Part shown: one piece after another, positions 1 through 10,383 of the stretch | Numbering within the stretch: position 1 is the first letter of the stretch | Layout: each line of letters opens with the position of its first letter | Source: Prinsepia uniflora | Taxonomy: Eukaryota > Streptophyta > Magnoliopsida > Rosales > Rosaceae | Assembly: GCA_032719365.1 (NCBI GenBank) | Contig: CM064867.1 | Coordinates: forward strand, 57,290,601-57,354,600 | Length of the DNA stretch: 64,000 bases | Reading direction: 5' to 3' | Notes under the pieces: generated by a model | Database searches by the model: none | What the model was told of the DNA's origin: nothing | The model's input: the letters and a program-made list of their open reading frames with translations, nothing else | Position numbers and translations under genes: made by a program

Positions 1-549
1 CACATTTCTGAACCATACACCCAAGGTAGGGTTCCACAAGCACACCTAGAGTTACTCTGAACCCAACTGCGAAAAGCAGTAAAATCGACAATCTGCCCAA
101 CCCCGCGGTCCGACATCGTAAAGACGTCAATCCAGTCCTACTGTCAATCCAACTAGGATTCCCCGAATCTGGCTGCTCCCAAGAGCATAGCCACCGAACA
201 CAACAAGATCCGACCATCGAATGGTCACAACTCCTAACCAGTCGCTGGAATCGATCCTACGACATCGTGAAAACGATCCCAACGAACCATCTCACGATCC
301 AAATGTTAACGTACAGGTACGTCATCCCTTCCGTAGGGTCTCACACTGTCAACCCTGACAGAACTATGGCAACCCCGGCCTCAAATGTCGACCCAAGGCA
401 TGCCAATCCTACTAACTATCGTACCGGCACCTCAACATCAGGTTGACCACGAAATGTAGCCCATTGAGATATCACATCCTCGACCTGTGTACATACTCCA
501 AGAGCTGCACGGTTGCTCGAATAGAGACAACCCCGCTCTAATACCACGC
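1..549 (-). mobile_element. Non-coding internal domain (5' end) of a LARD-like LTR element
   Basis: This is the primer-site-proximal end of the internal region of an LTR element read on the minus strand; the rest lies left of the window. It aligns by eye with 53880-54352, the equivalent part of the large element at 46811-62008, for example around the shared words 'aatggtcacaactcc' and 'ccgtagggtc'. No gag-like reading frame follows the primer site in either copy, which is why I call it non-coding and LARD-like. The small frames here are not supported by any family resemblance. Confidence 0.7.
535..546 (-). other. Primer-binding site (initiator tRNA-Met type, one mismatch)
   Basis: The minus strand reads TGGTATTAGAGC, one change from the plant initiator tRNA-Met primer site TGGTATCAGAGC. 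It sits three bases inside the LTR end at 550, the expected position for reverse-transcription priming. Confidence 0.8.
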
Positions 550-3500
550 TGACAGGACCCATCCCAATCCCCCCGGGATTAGTGCGGGATGACCCTGCTC
601 CCGTCTGACACGAAGTGTCAGACAAGGGATATTTCCGACCTTTGCCCTCCCGGGCTATCAGAGTACGCCAGAACCGGAGGAGGTATGTGATATCTCGGTC
701 TCTGCTACAGTCCACATCCGATGTCAACCTGAAGGGCAGTCAAAACATTAAAAGTTGTGAGTGGACAAAACAAAAGTTTATAAAAACATTTCATAAGAAG
801 ACATTTGTACCCTTCACTAAAAAGCAGGCATGCATCCGAAAACCATTTATCCGCCCAAAACCATATGTGGGAACTAAGCCCAAAACAAAGATAAACACAC
901 GTCATATATCATATATAGCATACATCATATATACATATAATTCACACAACCAATCCTGTCACGGTTTCCAAATCTACGCGCGTGCTACCCAGGTCTCAAT
1001 CCGAGTCTTCTCAAAGTCAAGATCAATGTCCGTAGACCACTGACCCTACCCGAGGTAATAGTAATCATAGCCTTCCTAAGAGTAAGGAACCCAACTGGGG
1101 GGTGACTCCACTCAGTCGGTGCTCCGTGACTACTCCGGGGTCCACCCAGGCCAACGACCCTCCCCGGAGGAGGTAATAGAAGTAAAGGAAGGTATATGAA
1201 TACATATATATATACATAACATAAACATTCATGCCCGGTTCCCTTGAATCGTCATGATCCATAACATCCATTAACCAGGGTTCATGTCGGTTCCCATAAA
1301 CCGTCATGAACCAGAATGACCTGACAAAGGTTCATGCCGGTTCCCATAAACCGTCATGAACCACAATGACCTTTCCACAGTTCATACCGGTTCCCGTAAA
1401 CCGTCATGAACTTGGAAATCCATCTAGGGTCCCTGACCCGAAATCATCATTGTAAAACAACTGGTTCTCGTACCTGAACATATGACATCAGTTGGGCATC
1501 GTGCCCGATATCTAAGGGTCAGTCACGACTCCGATCATAGTGATGCGTGCAACCATCCATCCAGGACCGCTCTCAATCCTGGTATGTCGCCGTGAACGAA
1601 TCAACCGACGCGACCACCACAAGATCATGGTGCACTCATCACCGATCGCTATCCTGAACCGTCAGCACTCCGAAGTCGAGCCTCCCCAGGCTGCCCGACA
1701 ACGAATCATGCATCGTGACCTCTCCGGAAGGAACACATTCCAATCCGGAGGCGAGCGTCGTATCGTCGATCGCCGTGCACAAAGCACCCTTCGCGACCAC
1801 GATTTATACCCGAAGGTCGTAAATGGTGTCATATGCCCGAGAAAAAACCAAATGGGTCTCATACCCGAGTTTATCTTTTTAGAAATCCAAAATCAAATCA
1901 TTTAAATCAATAAAGAAATATAGACCCGTATAAGCACCGTATAAGGCTGAAACCTCGAAATACGTGCTTATACGTAACCACATACAAATGCACCCATGGC
2001 ATTACAAACAAGCATTTAAAATATATAATAAACATTTATGCATGCACCAATTTAGAAAACAAGGTCCACTCACAGAACGCCCGAGCTGCCGCCTCGATTT
2101 GCGTGCCATACGGCTCCCCGAGCCGATCACCCTCACCGGGACTCCCAAACCTGTCCAAATCGTAATAGAAGGTTACTAACTACTTAATTAACCTCCCACT
2201 AAAGCCCCGTAATTTTCTCGTATTTTTAACTATTTTTGATCCCGAACCTAAACCTTCCGATGCCCCGAAACATATCGAGACGGTGTCCGATCGACACGAA
2301 ACCAGTCCCAAAATGTTCGTTACATCGAATATAAGATTTCACATGTTGAAAACATCCCCAAATTCTCCTCCACGCGCCCGCACGCGCCGCCTGAATTGGC
2401 TGCGCGTGGGCCTCACGCGCCGCTACAGTACCCGTCATCTCCAGCGATCGAACCGGTCTGGGCCGGCCGGTCCGGTCCAACCCCTGCAACTGGACCGGCG
2501 TAACCGGTCCAAGCCTCCTTCTCCCTCATTTTCGGTCCGATTTCCTCCATTCCAATTCCTAAATTCCTCTTTTAATCTTTCCTATCAATCCTAATTAACT
2601 AAACAACCTAAAACCTACGAAATCCGACCGGCCCAATTTGAACCTCACGGTTCCATTTTTCCCGATCAGCCTACACGGCTGCTCAGCCATCAACCACCAC
2701 CAAAACCTTCCTAAAATGTCCCTAGCAACCTAATGGACTCATTAAAACCAATAAAAACTAACCATAACAACAAAAATGGAAAAATGGATTAAAATGGGCT
2801 AACCGGGTACCCGTCCGGGTTTCTCCTCCTCTCGCCGCCGTGGGCGGCGGTTCAGGCCTCCATGCCGGCCACCTCAGCTCCCTCGATCTCCCTGGTCCTC
2901 TGCCTGGTCATGGGTGATGGTTGGCTGGATTTGGGTTGCACGGGAATGAGAGAAAATGGTGAGATCGGGTGGGTTGTGTTTGAACGAAGAAAATGAAAAT
3001 GCACGGTGAAGTGCATGTATGTAATGTGTTGTCCAGTGGATGAGTGACACTTGTCAATCATCCATTGGTTGCTAAAAAGCAACTGGTCCCACTAAAGACA
3101 AACTGCACTTTTTGTCTCGTAAAACGTGCCCCCGTGAATAGTAACTGGGAACTTCCGTGAACCGTAACTTCGCCGTCGAACTTCCGAATTCGACGTGCCG
3201 CCTGTCTACGGGTTCGTATCATCCTTATCTACGTAACGGTCTTCGGCCCTCGGCCATCGGACCTCCCGGTCAAAAAGTCAACTTTTGACCCCCTTTTGAC
3301 GAAAATTACCAAAATGCCCCTAAACTTCCGAACGTCATAACTTCCTCCACGAACGTCGGAATTGAACGTGCCACCTGTCTATGAACTCGTGACGTCACGA
3401 ACTACGTGACGGTCATCGGTCAAAGTCCATTTGACCGCCCGATTAAAAAGTCAATGTTTTGCCACCACTAGGGGCAAAACGGTCATTTCGCATCGTTCGT

Positions 3501-3587
3501 CCGATTTCGCCCAACTAATCACGGATTAGCCTCACTAATCATGATTAGTCACTAATCTAATCCTGGAATTTGGAACGGATCGTTACA
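550..3587 (-). mobile_element. LTR, family II, 3.0 kb (5' LTR of the element at the left edge)
   Basis: The ends are TGACAGGACCC and GATCGTTACA on the plus strand, so in element orientation it begins TGTAACGATCC and ends in CCTGTCA next to the primer site. It carries the family marks: U5 stem-loop at 603-623, GTGAGTGGAC at about 757, a mirrored copy with ATGCAT near 2040-2075, and the two-module 5' end near 3120-3480. The adjacent bases 3588-3592 (ccatg) should be the target duplication, but the partner is outside the window. No gene is present. Confidence 0.85.
603..623 (-). promoter_or_regulatory. U5 stem-loop near LTR end
   Basis: A perfect 9-bp inverted repeat (GTCTGACAC and its complement) around a 3-nt loop lies about 55 nt from the LTR end. 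The same hairpin recurs at the same place in other LTRs (16622, 57788, 62495), which argues for function rather than chance. Role unknown; RNA dimerisation, packaging or 3'-end formation are possibilities. Confidence 0.6.
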
Positions 3588-5315
3588 CCATGCCCGGAAT
3601 TTCCATAAATCCATCATAAATCCGTAAATGGGTCTCAGCCCGATACTTCATTAAATCAAATGGACTCCTAGTCCGATAGTTCATAAACCAAATGGGTCTC
3701 ATGCCCGATTCCATATTTCCAAATTCAAAACCATTCCATCAAACCATTATTGAAATACCAGCACGTATATTACCGTATAAACCATAAACCTCGAAATATG
3801 TGAAAATATAGAAATCATAAATACAACAATCACGATCATAGAAATCACATATATAAAACATATAAAACAGTTATGCATGCATCATATTTAGAAAACAAAA
3901 GTCCACTCATAAAACATCCTTACTACCGCCTTGATACCTGTGTCATAAGCCTCCCCGAGGATAATCCACCATCTTCGAGACTTCTGAACCTGTCTAAATC
4001 ATACCCGAAGGTCGCTAACCATATATATAAGTCCATACAATAAAACCCCCAAACTCCTGAAAAATTCAACGTATCCTGGAAACGTTTCTAGAGACTAAAA
4101 CCCTCGATTTGACCAACCTAACGATCTTTGATCGACTCGAAATCACCACCATTGGATTCAGATCGTCGTAAACCTTTGAATGAGGCTGGTTCTACCTCGA
4201 AATTTGTGCTCATGCTCCCCCACGTGCATGGTCAACGCAAGTCAATGGTGAGTCAACACTGACGTCACGTCTGACACCTGACATCTGATATCTAACACGT
4301 GTCAGTTTGACATGTCAGATCAAACATGCTGATGTCATGGCTAATGTCATGTTGTCTTCAACCTCTCGACCCGATCAACTCGACTACCCGAATCGGGTCG
4401 CGTAAACCCTCTACCGTGACTCGACCGGTTCTCCGCGATTCGTCCACCAAAATGTTCCATTTTTTTCCCATTCTATTTGTCTCACTCGTTAGATTAGTAC
4501 TACATGATCAAAACTAATAAAACCGATTAGATCATACTTGTTCGACCCGTGAACAGTGATCGTGACATGCAATCTTAATTTGCCAACGATTTTGGCCACC
4601 GCTGCCTTCGATTCTGACCTCCACAAGCTTGTCTCATCCCCTAGATCATCATCCAAATCACCAAATCGATCAACAACCTCTAAAACTCAACTTCCCATTT
4701 TTGAACTAAGACCTTACCTTCACGGGCTTTCCGACCACTCTGCACGATGGTCCACACCCCAGCTACCGTTATGACCATCTCAGTCCCCTCTCTCATTTTC
4801 ATGTTCAGACCACGGGCAAAGGGTGTGGGTATAGGGTGTCTGTATGGGTTTGGGTTGCATAGGTTTGAGAGGTTTCACGGGTAAAGTAATGAAAAACAAA
4901 AGAGATAATGATAAGCCCAAAATATTGGGGTTTGGGCCAATCAGATGGGTGACACTTGTCACTCATCTGGTGGGTCCTCTCCAGATATTTGCCCAATCAA
5001 AGCAGTCCACATGTCAGCATTTCTCGGTTTGCATGCAATAGTACCGTAATGCATTCTAGAGCCGTAACTTTCCCGTTGAACGTCCTATTTTGACGTACCG
5101 CCTGTCTGCGGACTCGTAATGTCCAGATCTACTTAACAGTCATTGGTCAAAGTCCATTTGACCTCCCGAGTCAAAAGTCAACATTTTTCCCAAGTCTAGG
5201 GGCAAAATCTTCATTTTATACTGTCCGTCCGAATTCCCTTGATTAATCATGGATTAATCACACTAACCCTCAATTAAATATTAATATATCCCGAAATTCG
5301 AGACGGGTCGTTACA
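3588..5315 (-). mobile_element. Partial LTR, family I-like, interrupted by the element to its left
   Basis: This is LTR sequence ending in GGGTCGTTACA (element 5' end TGTAACGACCC). It resembles 47800-48083 and 58560-62008 in its GGGTCTC..GCCC hairpin units, ATGCATGCAT near 3870 and gtccactcat near 3900. Its other half must lie left of the window beyond the inserted family II element. Bases 5316-5320 (ataaa) are the expected target duplication, untestable here. Confidence 0.75.
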
Positions 5316-6130
5316 ATAAAACACTAACTTGAATGCATTTATATAATTATATGTTAACTTAATGTAATTGTAAGGGAAACATTTTAGAGTAACTATAGGC
5401 ACAAATTAATTTGAAATCATTTGGTCTCTTTACTTATTCAAATCCTATTATACATTCATTGTGCAATTCTAGACAATAAATTTGAGCCTAGTATTAAATT
5501 CAAATCTACATCAAGTACTCTAAATAGACAGAAAAATAATTCATGACATGTTTTGGAAGTGCTTGGAGAAGGGCTAAAAAAACTTCAAATCACGTTTGAT
5601 AAAAAAAATTTAAAAAGTCTTATGAGTTATAAAAACATTCTTCTTAAAAAATCATAAACTCTTGCAAGTGATTTGGCAAAAGAAACTTCAATTTTGTATT
5701 TATAATATTTCAACATTTTTTCCATCTAACTAGCACTATGGTCTAGTTTTGTTTATGCCTTCTTTATTTTTGAGTTAAAGGTCTTTTGTTCAACTCCTAT
5801 GAATGGCGAAAGGGCTACATAATTTGTGTAGAGTTTGTTATATAATTGCAAGATCATTGTGTAGTCCAAATCTACCTGCCAATAGATTATAATGAAAGTA
5901 GTGTTCATTTGGTGAGCGAGATTACATTGTGTTGATACTATATTAGTTCAGGATGTGGAGCCCACGTCAGTGGGTGGGGACTCCATGGCAGCATGTGGAG
6001 CCCTTTCCAGGCACCTAGCTATAATCCTCTAATTTCACACGGACCTCTTAAAAAGCCTTCACTAAACCATTTTTGAGCCTAAAAATCACTAGGAAAACCA
6101 CCTAGCATCTAAATTAAGTGTTAATGGTTC
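5316..6130. other. AT-rich unique flank, no gene seen
   Basis: There are no long reading frames, no LTR marks and no repeats shared with the rest of the window. A short local repeat (ggagccc, twice within 5950-6010) is the only visible structure. It looks like old intergenic DNA. Confidence 0.5.
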
Positions 6131-7008
6131 TTTTGTAATGTGATACAGGGGGATCGCAGGAATGAGCATTTGTAGACCCTGCTACATCGAGAGTTTTCAT
6201 CCCCGGCTACTTGTGAGTGGACCCTTTTGACTAAACTTGTTTTATATTATCACTTGATTGCACATTTTACAATACTTGCCTTATACGTATCTATCGAGTG
6301 TGATTATGTGATTTACTTCTTGCATTGTTTAGAATGCTTTGATGTTTACTTTGTGGTACGTATTTAAATGCTCTAGCACATGCAATAATTATTGGTTATG
6401 CATAAGTTGTACATAGTCGAGTGGTATGTTGCACTACATGATTAAACCCTGGGGAATTGATGAGATAGTATGCTAGAACCCACTTACGAGTCGCTGGTAT
6501 CTAGTACCTATCTGTAGGCTGCAGACCAGTCCTCCATGTGATAATTCACCCGCGCTGCTCGCTATACCAGTTAAAAGCGACAAATCTGTTCCTGAGCTCT
6601 AGAGGACTCGAGGTGACGGTGCATAGCACCCAGTCTTTCATGTGGTCGAGGTACACGAGCAAGATACGCAATTCTATTGAGCGACTTAAGAGCATAAGTT
6701 AGTGGGCGAATGTACAATATATGACATTTATATGCTGTTATTTGTGCTTTTGCATGATTCATGGTGAATCATATTATTTCTATTCTTCGTATACTGTGCT
6801 ATGCATTATTCTCGTTTTGTTTACAATCGTGTTTTCTAAAAATGAGGGGTGAATACATTTTGCTTACTTGTTTTTCACTGAACTAGAAATTGGGTCCAAT
6901 CACCCTTATTTTTCTTACACCCTTCAGGACTTTGGAAGCTAAAAACCATCTTCAAGGAAGACATTGAAAGCTGCAGTTCTGACACATCCTATTCATGTAC
7001 GGGAAATT
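6130..7008 (+). mobile_element. Degenerate LTR remnant (3' portion)
   Basis: It keeps GTGAGTGGAC at about 6209 and, near 6840-6950, an order of signals resembling the LTR of element A at 33450-33560 (gaggggt, then a decayed copy of the mirrored motif, then cttcaggac). No terminal dinucleotides or target duplication could be assigned, so the boundaries are approximate. Confidence 0.4.
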
Positions 7009-7161
7009 TGTAAGGCCTTTGTCCTAGAGGGACTGGTGAACGATCCCGCATTCCTGCAAGGAGAATGGTCTGGGAGGGGAATGGTGGTATTCCTTATATG
7101 TGTAGGCAAACACCTATCTAGCATGATACCTTTTGGGAGCTCAGTATCTTTGGGTTTGGTT

Positions 7162-7228
7162 GGAACTCCAAAGTGAAGAGAGTTGTGGTTGATGCAATTA
7201 CATGATGGGTGAGCCCTTGGGAAGTTGC
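7162..7228 (+). repeat. 5S rRNA-derived segment in Cassandra 5' LTR
   Basis: It resembles the 5S gene from the box A region to box C: aactcc, then a decayed aagttaag region, then gatgggtga and tgggaag. Known Cassandra elements keep the Pol III promoter boxes of 5S. Here box A is mutated (aagtgaag) and box C partly changed (gagccct). It is not a 5S gene, since the first half of 5S is absent. Confidence 0.75.
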
Positions 7229-7529
7229 ACCGCGAGCTCCCGAAAACAAAACCTTGAGGGCAAGGAGGCCCAAAGTGAACAATATCGTGCTACAGTCGGG
7301 TCCTGCTCGAAGAGGGTCGGGTCCTGACATAAAGGTATCAGAGCCAAACCCCGACCGAGAAGTGTGCTAGCGAGGACGCTGGGCCCTAAGGGGGGTGGAT
7401 TGTAAGACCCGTGTCCTGCAAGGAACAGTGAAGGATCCCACATTCCTGCAAGGGGAATGGTCTGGGAGGGGAATGGTGGTGTTCCTTAAATGTGTAGGCA
7501 CACATCTATCTAACACGAGGCCTTCGGTT

Positions 7530-7597
7530 GGAGCTCCAAAATTAAGCGAGTTGAGGTTGGTGCAATTCTATGATGGGTAACCCCCTAGGAAGTTGCA
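7530..7597 (+). repeat. 5S rRNA-derived segment in Cassandra 3' LTR
   Basis: Same 5S-like block as in the 5' LTR, with attaagcgagtt for box A and gatgggtaaccccc for box C. It is closer to 5S in box A than the 5' copy. Confidence 0.75.
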
Positions 7598-8660
7598 TCG
7601 TGAGCTCCAGAAAACAAAACCGTGAGGGCGAGGAGACCCAAAGCGGACAATACCGTGCTAGAGTCGGGTCCTACCCGAGGAGGGTCGAGTCCTGACAAAA
7701 GTGTTCCCGTGTTTTCTTTACTTAGTATTATTTAACTTTTTAGATCATCATACACCATACTTTAATTTTGTGAACCCGTGTTAACTAGTTGACTTCTAGA
7801 TTGTATTTGGAGTTTACTTTCAAACATATTGTCTTTTTTACGCCTTACCCTCCCTAAACGATCAATAATTCCGAGAAAATACAGGTTGAGGGTTGGCACA
7901 TTTTGTGCATCAACACATTGCATTAGATAACTCGTCAGATTCAATATTGTATTTTAATTACAAATTGGACATGTTTTCATGGTAAGGGCACTAGAAAGAG
8001 TAAACATAGAGGAAACTTAATAAATTCAAAATAAATTTAATATTCAGAATAATCTGATCTAATCCAATCCCGCTCGCTAATTACGGCTGTGGAATACCAT
8101 TATATATATAAAACAAATTAATTGGATATAGTCTAATCTTAGCAATCAACCATTCAAAGTATATAGTCCATTTATTGGTGATTCATATTTCATATTAGCA
8201 TATAATTTTTTAAAAATATTAATTTGTTTTTTCCTAGATTACCTTTTTAATTTATCTTCTTTTTTTACCCTCAGAAAAATTTATATTATCTTAACAAATA
8301 TTTTTTTCAAAAATATATTTTTTTAATAATTGAATTTCAATATTCTGCAAATAGAAAAGCATATAATTGTATAAAAATAAGTAAAACATATAATAGTACA
8401 TACAAAATATAATATACCTAAAGAAAAGATATGTATATCAAATAAAAAACAACAAAACGCAACCAAAAAAAAAATCAAAATTTGCATAATGAAACTACAC
8501 CAAATAAAACAATAAATTATTCTTCCAAATTAGAGCCACAAACAAAAAGAAAAACTTAAGTTGAAGGAATGTTAAAAGATATTATAGGTTTCGTCTAGTT
8601 TTAGGTTTCAAAAAATTAAGAGCTTATACTAGAAGGATAAATAGGAAAGTTAGGGTTTTT

Positions 8661-8812
8661 ACTAGGAGGATAAATAGTAAAATTAAGAGTTTCCACTAAT
8701 ATGATAAATAGCCATTTTATTTAACATATAAATTACTAGGAGGATAAAATGTAAAATTAAGGTTTCCAATAGGATGATAAGTAGACAAATGTTATTTAAC
8801 AGATAAATATGT
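8661..8812. repeat. 73-bp degenerate tandem repeat, about two units
   Basis: Units beginning at 8661 and 8734 share actaggagga, then gtaaaattaag, tttcca and ttatttaaca. A weaker partial unit may precede them (about 8615). Confidence 0.6.
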
Positions 8813-9016
8813 TTTTGTTTCTTTTGTACATAAACATATATTATCTTTTTTATATTTTGTTGGATGTGTTAAAAAATTGTATGATATGTAAATATTTTGT
8901 GATTAAAGTATGTACATATTTACACTTTTTTTTACCTTTTTTATATATGTTCATATATGTAAGTAAATATATACTAAAATATAAAGTATATATTTACCTT
9001 TTGTGTCATAGGTAAT

Positions 9017-9018
<2 letters not shown>

Positions 9019-9050
<32 letters not shown>
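9019..9050. repeat. (AT)16 microsatellite
   Basis: An uninterrupted AT dinucleotide run, 32 bases. Confidence 0.95.
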
Positions 9051-9053
<3 letters not shown>

Positions 9054-9084
9054 TTGGAAACTAACCATTTTTGTTCCTTTTTCA

Positions 9085-9290
9085 GCTGTACTGCTTTTGG
9101 ATGTTCCGAAGGTTCAGAGTTCTCGATCACAGCCATTTCAGAGACACGACCCATTCATGAGGCGACTCTTCTCGGGATGTCAAGCGGGAAGCAATAAGTG
9201 AAGTCGGGGAAGCTGCACTCGTGGGAACGAGTAGGATCACGTAGAGGGCGTTCATTCATCAGGGCGCAGATTGAGCTACTCGACCTTGAC
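9085..9290 (+). pseudogene. 5' part of a broken transposon-type coding region
   Basis: Short plus-strand frames here join the coding region resuming at 10384. The frame ending ..IELLDLD at 9290 runs directly into EFEKWK at 10384 once the Cassandra insertion and one copy of its ttgac duplication are discounted. A stop near 9195 breaks the frame upstream. The stretch starts after a possible splice acceptor (ttttcag). No family could be assigned to this part alone. Confidence 0.45.
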
Positions 9291-10378
9291 TATCAGGACC
9301 CGACCCTCCTCAGTCAGTACCCGACTCTAGCACGATATTGTCCGCTTTGGGTCTCCTCGCCGTCACGGTTTTGTTTTCGGGAGCTCATAGTACAACTTCC
9401 CAGGGGATCACCCATCATGGAATTGCACCAACCTCAACTCGCTTAACTTTGGAGTTCCAATCGAACCCAAATCCACTGAACTCCCAAAAGGCCTCGTGCT
9501 AGATAGGTGTGTGCCTACACATTTAAGGCACACCATCATTCCCCTCCCAGACCGATCTCCTCGCAGGAATATGGGATCGTTCACCGTTCCCTCCAAAACA
9601 CGGATCTTACAATCCACCCCCTTAAGGCCGAGCATCCTTGCTCGCACACTTCCCTATCGGGGTCTAGCTCTGATACCATTCTGTCAAGACCCGACCCTCC
9701 TCGGTCAGGACCCGACTCTAGCACAATATTATCCACTTTGGGCCTCCTTGCCCTCACGGTTTTGTTTTCGAGAGCTCACGGTGCAACTTCTCAGGGGTCC
9801 ACCCATCATGGAATTACACTAACCTCAACTCGTTTAACTTTGGAGTTCCAACCGAACCTAAAACCACTGAACTCCCAAAAGTCCTTGTGCTAGATAGGTT
9901 TGTGCCTACACATTTAAGGCACACCACCATTCCCCTCGCAGGAATGTGGGATCGTTTACCGTTCCCTCCAAAACACGGGTCTTACAATCCACCCACACTA
10001 GGGCCTAGTGTTCTTACTAGCACACTTCCCGGTCGGGGTCTGACTCTGATACCATTCTGTTAGGACCTGACCCTCCTCAGTTAGGACCCAACTCTAGCAC
10101 GATATTGTCCGCTTTGGGCCTCTTCGCCCTCATGGTTTTGTTTTCGGGAGTTCACTGTGCAACTTCCGAGGGGGTCAGCCATCATTGAATTGCACCAATC
10201 TCAACTCGCTTAACTTTGGAGTTCCAATCGAACCCAAAGACACTGAGCTCCCCAAAGGCCTCATACCAGATAGGTGTGTGCCTACACATTTAAGGCACAC
10301 CACCATTCCCTTCCCAGACCATTCCCCTCGCAGGAATGTGGGATTGTTCATCATTCTCTCTAGGATACAGGTCTTACA
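9291..10378 (-). mobile_element. Tandem Cassandra TRIM: three LTRs, two internal domains
   Basis: Three LTR copies (9291-9611, 9682-9986, 10058-10378) alternate with two internal segments (9612-9681, 9987-10057). Both internal segments have a reversed primer site (ctctgatacca, near 9668 and 10044). The whole is bounded by a perfect target duplication ttgac (9286-9290 and 10379-10383), so it behaves as one insertion that grew by unequal recombination between LTRs. Each LTR holds a 5S-like block (about 9393-9457, 9783-9849, 10159-10226). The left end begins TATCAGG, a G-to-A change from the family TGTCAGG. Confidence 0.88.
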
Positions 10379-10383
10379 TTGAC

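Larger units (their letters stand above)
7009..7697 (+). mobile_element. Cassandra-type TRIM, complete (LTR-internal-LTR)
   Basis: Two direct repeats (7009-7329 and 7401-7697) start TGTAAG and end CCTGACA. They flank a 71-bp internal stretch with a primer site (ggtatcagagcc, 7334-7345) and a purine-rich tract (about 7388-7396). Flanks aaatt (7004-7008) and aaagt (7698-7702) are a one-mismatch target duplication. Each LTR contains a segment resembling the 3' half of plant 5S rRNA, the defining feature of Cassandra. It has no coding capacity and is mobilised by other elements' enzymes. Confidence 0.88.
7698..9084. other. AT-rich intergenic DNA with short tandem repeats, no gene seen
   Basis: It is strongly AT-rich with homopolymer runs. 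It contains a 73-bp direct repeat (about 8661-8812, starting actaggagga both times) and an AT microsatellite (9019-9050). A polypyrimidine run ending in ttttcag at about 9080-9086 could be a splice acceptor for the broken coding region that follows. Confidence 0.5.

Noticed and set aside
2226..2594. Paired 87- and 103-residue frames on opposite strands as genes
   Set aside because: They lie in LTR U3 sequence repeated in other copies with stops and shifts; GC-rich composition keeps both strands open.
7162..10226. 5S rRNA genes
   Set aside because: Only the 3' half of 5S is represented, within LTRs with primer sites; these are Cassandra LTRs.
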